In this document: piece by piece, positions 60,608-64,000 of the stretch
Layout of the letters: each line of letters begins with the position of its first letter
Numbering within the stretch: position 1 is the stretch's first letter
Assembly (NCBI GenBank): GCA_050084985.1
Contig: JBITNC010000001.1
Location: 166,780,001-166,844,000 of the forward strand
Source of the DNA: Nageia nagi
Taxonomy: Eukaryota; Pinophyta
Length of the DNA stretch: 64,000 bases
Direction of reading: 5' to 3'
Notes under the pieces: generated by a model
Database searches by the model: none
What the model saw: only the letters and a program-made list of their open reading frames with translations
What the model was told of the DNA's origin: nothing
Translations under genes and position numbers: made by a program

Positions 60608-61560
60608 ATGGATGAAGGGAGAAGATCTCAATACCCGACCTTGAAGGATTTAGACCAAGAGATTCAACAGATCAAATTTGCATTGGGAGAAGTAAATCTC
60701 AAGGACATGTTTGATGATTTGAATGCAAAGTTATCAGGATTGGATCTGAAGTATAATGCCCTGGATAGGAACATAATCCAAATTCAAACATTGACATAGT
60801 CAACACAATAGGCACAAAATTCATTAGTAGGAAGTTCTAATCAAAACAAGAATACCTACCAACAAGCAGGTCCACAGGCATCTATTATTCCAAGAACAAA
60901 TAAGCTTGATTTTCCTAGGTTCGATGGAGAGGACCCGACTAGTTGGATCTATCGATCTGAGCAATACTTTTCCTTAAACTAAATTCCTAAGGATCAAAAG
61001 GTTAGCATTGCTTCATTTCATTTGGATCTTGAGGCTATTCAATGGTATTAGTTGTTTGAAATAACTAATGGCCATCCTGATTGGGGGAATTCATAAAACA
61101 ACTACTCGTCAGGTTTGGACCAATTGCTTTTGAGGACTTCATAGGAGCACTCACTAAGTTATGATAGACATCAATAGTAAGAGACTATCAGACCCAATTT
61201 GAGAAACTTGCAAATCATACAACAGGGTTGGATGAAGCTTTTTTCAAAATTTGTTTTATTAGTGGCTTAAAGGAGGAACTTAAGACTGAAGTCAAAATGT
61301 TTAAACCTAATACAATAATGGAGGCAATAGGGTTGGCAAAGTTGGTCGAGGATAAGTTCAATGCTCAGTGTTGCCAAGGATAACAATAGTTTGGGACACC
61401 ACCCCATCATCCTCAAACTCCAAGAATGGATCAACCACTACAAATTAAGAGGCTAACCCCACAAGAAATGGAAGAGCATCGCAAGAAGGGACTTTGCTAT
61501 AATTATGATGAGAAGTTTGGACCAGGCCATCGATGCACCACACAAAAATTGTACTTATTG
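60608..61560 (+). pseudogene. Chromovirus gag
   Basis: ATG 60608 starts MDEGRRSQYPTLKDL and encodes a coiled-coil-like segment to TAG 60797-60799. Further parts are LDFPRFDGEDPTSWIYR, the Gag core (FEKLANHTTGLDEAF) and a decayed zinc knuckle CYNYDEKFGPGHRC in which the second Cys is Tyr. Several stops and a frame change occur before 61426. Confidence 0.82.
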
Positions 61561-62203
61561 AATGCAAATGCTTCCAGTGACCAATCTGATGATGAGGAGG
61601 TTGAGATAGAGGAAGAGGCCATTGAAACTAGTAACACCAATGAAGATACTCCTAAAATTTCACTTAATGCTCTTGCTAGAATTTCATCTCCACAAACCAT
61701 GAAGGTCAAAGGATCCTTCAAAAAGAAAACTCTCATTGTGTTGCTAGATTCTGGAAGTACACACAACTTCATTGATCCATGAGTAGCATGAGATGCCAAT
61801 TGCTACATACATCCTACCAACAAATTTGAGGTAATGATTGGAAATGGAGGAAAGATAGCATGCAAGGGAACTTGTCGTAATGTCAAGCTCAATATGGGTC
61901 ACTACACCTTGAAGAGTGACATGTATGCATTACCCTTAGGTGGATGTGATGTTGTCTTAGGGACACAATGGCTTAGAACTTTGGGACCAATCTTATGGGA
62001 TTTTGCAAAACTTTGGATGAAGTTCACAGTTGGAGGACAAGAGTATACTCTCATAGGGTTACGAGCAGGACCTTCACTTGTTGTGAGTTCACATCATATG
62101 GAAAAGATCCTTCATCGAAGTGGGAAGGGAGTGATGGCCCAATTATTTTTTATTCAGTCCATGGAATTAGAAGTGGGGGAGTCTAATGCATTGAAATAGT
62201 TGG
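61561..62203 (+). pseudogene. Chromovirus aspartic protease
   Basis: LIVLLDSGSTHNFIDP (about 61733-61780) contains an intact DSG active site. A stop follows at 61781-61783. The rest of the fold includes GCDVVLGTQWLRTLGPI, typical of chromovirus proteases. It ends in ESNALK and a stop at 62197-62199. Confidence 0.85.
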
Positions 62204-63390
62204 TGGATTAGCATAAAGATATCAAATAGTTTGTAGCTGAATGTGATGTGTGTCAATGATAGAAAGGGGAAACAATAGGCACTCTAGGCCTCATCCATCT
62301 GCTTCCCATTCCAGAGCATACATGGATAGATATTTCAATGGACTTTATTGTGGGCCTTCCAAAATCACATGGCAAATCAGTTATCATGGTGGTGGTGGAT
62401 CGATTATCTAAATATGCACATTTCTATTCTTTATCCCATCCCTATAAGGCCATCAATGTGACTCAACTATTTATGGATAATATTTTCAAACTTCATGGCA
62501 TGCCAAAGACTATTGTCAGTGATCGTGATCCAACCTTCACTAGTCATTTTTGGAGGGAATTTTTTAGGCTTCAAGGAACCCAACTCAACATGAGTTTAGC
62601 CTATCACCCCCAAACTGATGGTCAAATAGAAATTGTTAATAAGTGTTTAGAGACTTATTTACATTGCTTTGCTTCAGTACAACCACTTCATTAGGTAAAA
62701 TGGATCCCATTGGCCGAATGGTGGTACAATTCTTCATACCATTCCTCAATCAAGATGACTCCCTATGAAGCATTGTATGGATAGGCACCCCCTATAGTGT
62801 CATCTTATGTGGTAGGTAGTAGTAATGTTTCGACAGTCGATTTAGAGTTGATTAACCGAGATGGTATTCTTCATTTGCTCAAGGAACACCTACAAGCTGC
62901 ACAACATCATATGAAGCAACAAGTTGATCAACAATGAGTCGAGAGAGAATTTCAAGAGGGTGACATGGTATTTTTATGACTTTAGCCTTATAGGACCAAA
63001 ATCCCTTAAGATCAAAGGACTGCAAAAGTTGGCTCCAAAATTCTACGGGCCTTATAAAGTTCTTCAACGCATTGGACCTACTGCCTACAAGTTGGAGTTA
63101 CCGATTGCTTCTAGAATCCATCTAGTTTTTCATGTCTCTTGTATTAAGAAAGTGGTTGGTTCCCAGGTACAGATTCAAACATAGTTACCAAAGTTCATAG
63201 AAGATGGCTCCATGCTAATTGAACCTAAAGGAGTTTTAGCACGACGTTCCTATTGACTTCATAATTGTACTATTACTAAAGTTCTCGTGCAATGGTGAGG
63301 ATTAGAACCTGAAGATGCAACTTAGGAAGTGCTACATCAACTACATCTACAATTTACTAAATTTAAGCTTTGAGGACAAAGCTTTGTTCT
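62204..63390 (+). pseudogene. Chromovirus integrase, N-terminally truncated, with chromodomain
   Basis: It starts with KDIK, a stop, FVAECDVCQ, the CC half of the zinc finger; the HH half is gone. Core: Asp in ISMDFIVGLPKS, Asp in TIVSDRDPTF, Glu in GQIEIVNKCLE. The C-terminal GPY/F-type part has KFYGPYKVLQRIGPTAYKLE. A chromodomain with VLVQW, a stop, GLEPEDAT lies at about 63270-63325. Chromodomains can direct integration to marked chromatin. Stops and one frame change disable it. Confidence 0.87.
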
Positions 63391-63402
63391 AAGAGGGGTG
63401 GC
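63388..63402 (+). other. Chromovirus polypurine tract
   Basis: TAAGAGGGGTGGC directly precedes the 3' LTR that starts at 63404. Confidence 0.8.
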
Positions 63403-63403
63403 A

Positions 63404-63790
63404 TGTTAGGATCCCACATCCTAACATTTAATTATATTAGTAGTATACTTATGATGTAACCAAATTGTAATGTGAATACCATAATTATTAGTAGGGCAGA
63501 TTAGGTTTAGGGTTAGTATCATATAAATATGTTGTATGGCTTGAGAATATCATCAATTAGCTCATATTTTTGGATTTGAAGTGTAAGGAGGAAGCCCCCT
63601 CGAAGCGGCTAGCGATTTAGCTTTTATTTAGTAAAGTTATTGTGATTCAGTGTTTTCATTTGCAAATTCGAGCTCTATTATCTATTGAATGTTGATAAGT
63701 TTTGTAGATCTGCTCTTATTTCATTGAAAAGCTAGAAATCTTGTTGTTGTTTTTGCATTATTTTATTTAAGAACTAGCAGAATCGTAACA
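63404..63790 (+). repeat. Chromovirus 3' LTR
   Basis: 387 bp, few differences from the 5' copy, followed by the duplication ACTCC. Confidence 0.95.
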
Positions 63791-63990
63791 ACTCCATTTG
63801 TTCAAATAGTTTGATGGATTCATTATTAAAACCATTCTTTGCATACCTTGCAATCATTGTAATCTATAAAATTATTTATTCATAACATATCTTATCAAAC
63901 CTTTACCAATAGGATTATAAATAGTAGTAAATATTTATAAACCTCTTAATATAAAGAATTTTGGATTTTATTTTACTTTTTTAAAATACA
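63791..63990 (-). pseudogene. PPR pseudogene, 5' part
   Basis: On the minus strand it encodes TMIARYAKNGFNNESIKLFEQME, split here as TMIARYAKNGF and ESIKLFEQME, the typical PPR junction (MIAGYAQNG..EAL.LF..M). It ends exactly at the chromovirus insertion and continues at 59124. Beyond about 63900 the similarity fades. Confidence 0.7.
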
Positions 63991-64000
63991 AACCATAGAT

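Larger units (their letters stand above)
59125..63790 (+). mobile_element. Ty3/Gypsy chromovirus, Reina-like, internally deleted
   Basis: Both LTRs are 387 bp (TGTTAGG to GTAACA), flanked by perfect ACTCC at 59120-59124 and 63791-63795. It carries an initiator-Met-type primer site, gag, protease, a truncated integrase and a chromodomain. Reverse transcriptase, RNase H and the first part of integrase are absent: the protease region passes directly into the CC half of the integrase zinc finger near 62200. Short LTRs and the chromodomain suggest the Reina clade. It is non-autonomous. Confidence 0.92.

Overview
The window is AT-rich nuclear DNA of a seed plant, dominated by nested and decayed LTR retrotransposons. 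One host gene looks intact. The long retroelement-filled intergenic space and the style of the many PPR (pentatricopeptide) remnants suggest a gymnosperm; that is an inference, not shown by a marker.

Layout. 1-1.3 kb: a three-exon WRKY transcription factor on the minus strand (WRKYGKK variant, group IIc type). 1.3-6.2 kb: its upstream region, a 36-bp minisatellite, AT-rich hairpin repeats and antisense debris of PPR genes. 6.2-31.6 kb: a Ty1/Copia element with two 491-bp LTRs. Its gag is split by a 16.9-kb Ty3/Gypsy Tat-lineage element (Tat1, 848-bp LTRs, perfect 5-bp target duplication CATAG). 31.6-40 kb: an 82-bp tandem array, a 0.5-kb foldback, a LINE-type DUF4283/zinc-knuckle fragment and plus-strand PPR debris. 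40-48.6 kb: a second Tat element on the minus strand (Tat2, 853-bp LTRs, target duplication GGTAG). 48.6-58.1 kb: mostly empty AT-rich DNA with one unrecognised coding-like stretch. 58.1-58.6 kb: a solo LTR of the same Copia family with perfect duplication TTATT. 59.1-63.8 kb: a chromovirus (387-bp LTRs, duplication ACTCC) that lacks reverse transcriptase and RNase H and sits inside a minus-strand PPR pseudogene.

The retroelements follow the usual order for their superfamilies: gag, protease, integrase, RT and RNase H in Copia; gag, protease, RT, RNase H, archaeal-type RNase H and integrase in Tat. All carry stop codons. In Tat2 the whole gag-pol lies in one frame broken only by nonsense codons, and the antisense gene of Tat1 shows the same pattern. 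This fits C-to-T decay of methylated DNA.

Most interesting are features of Tat1 beyond gag-pol. It has a sense ORF after integrase built from two homologous halves, and an antisense, intron-containing plant mobile domain (PMD) gene. Both Tat elements also carry dispersed short CpG-rich palindromes with a CRCCGGYG-like core, in LTRs, untranslated regions and, in Tat2, polyprotein linkers. I know of no description of this motif set.
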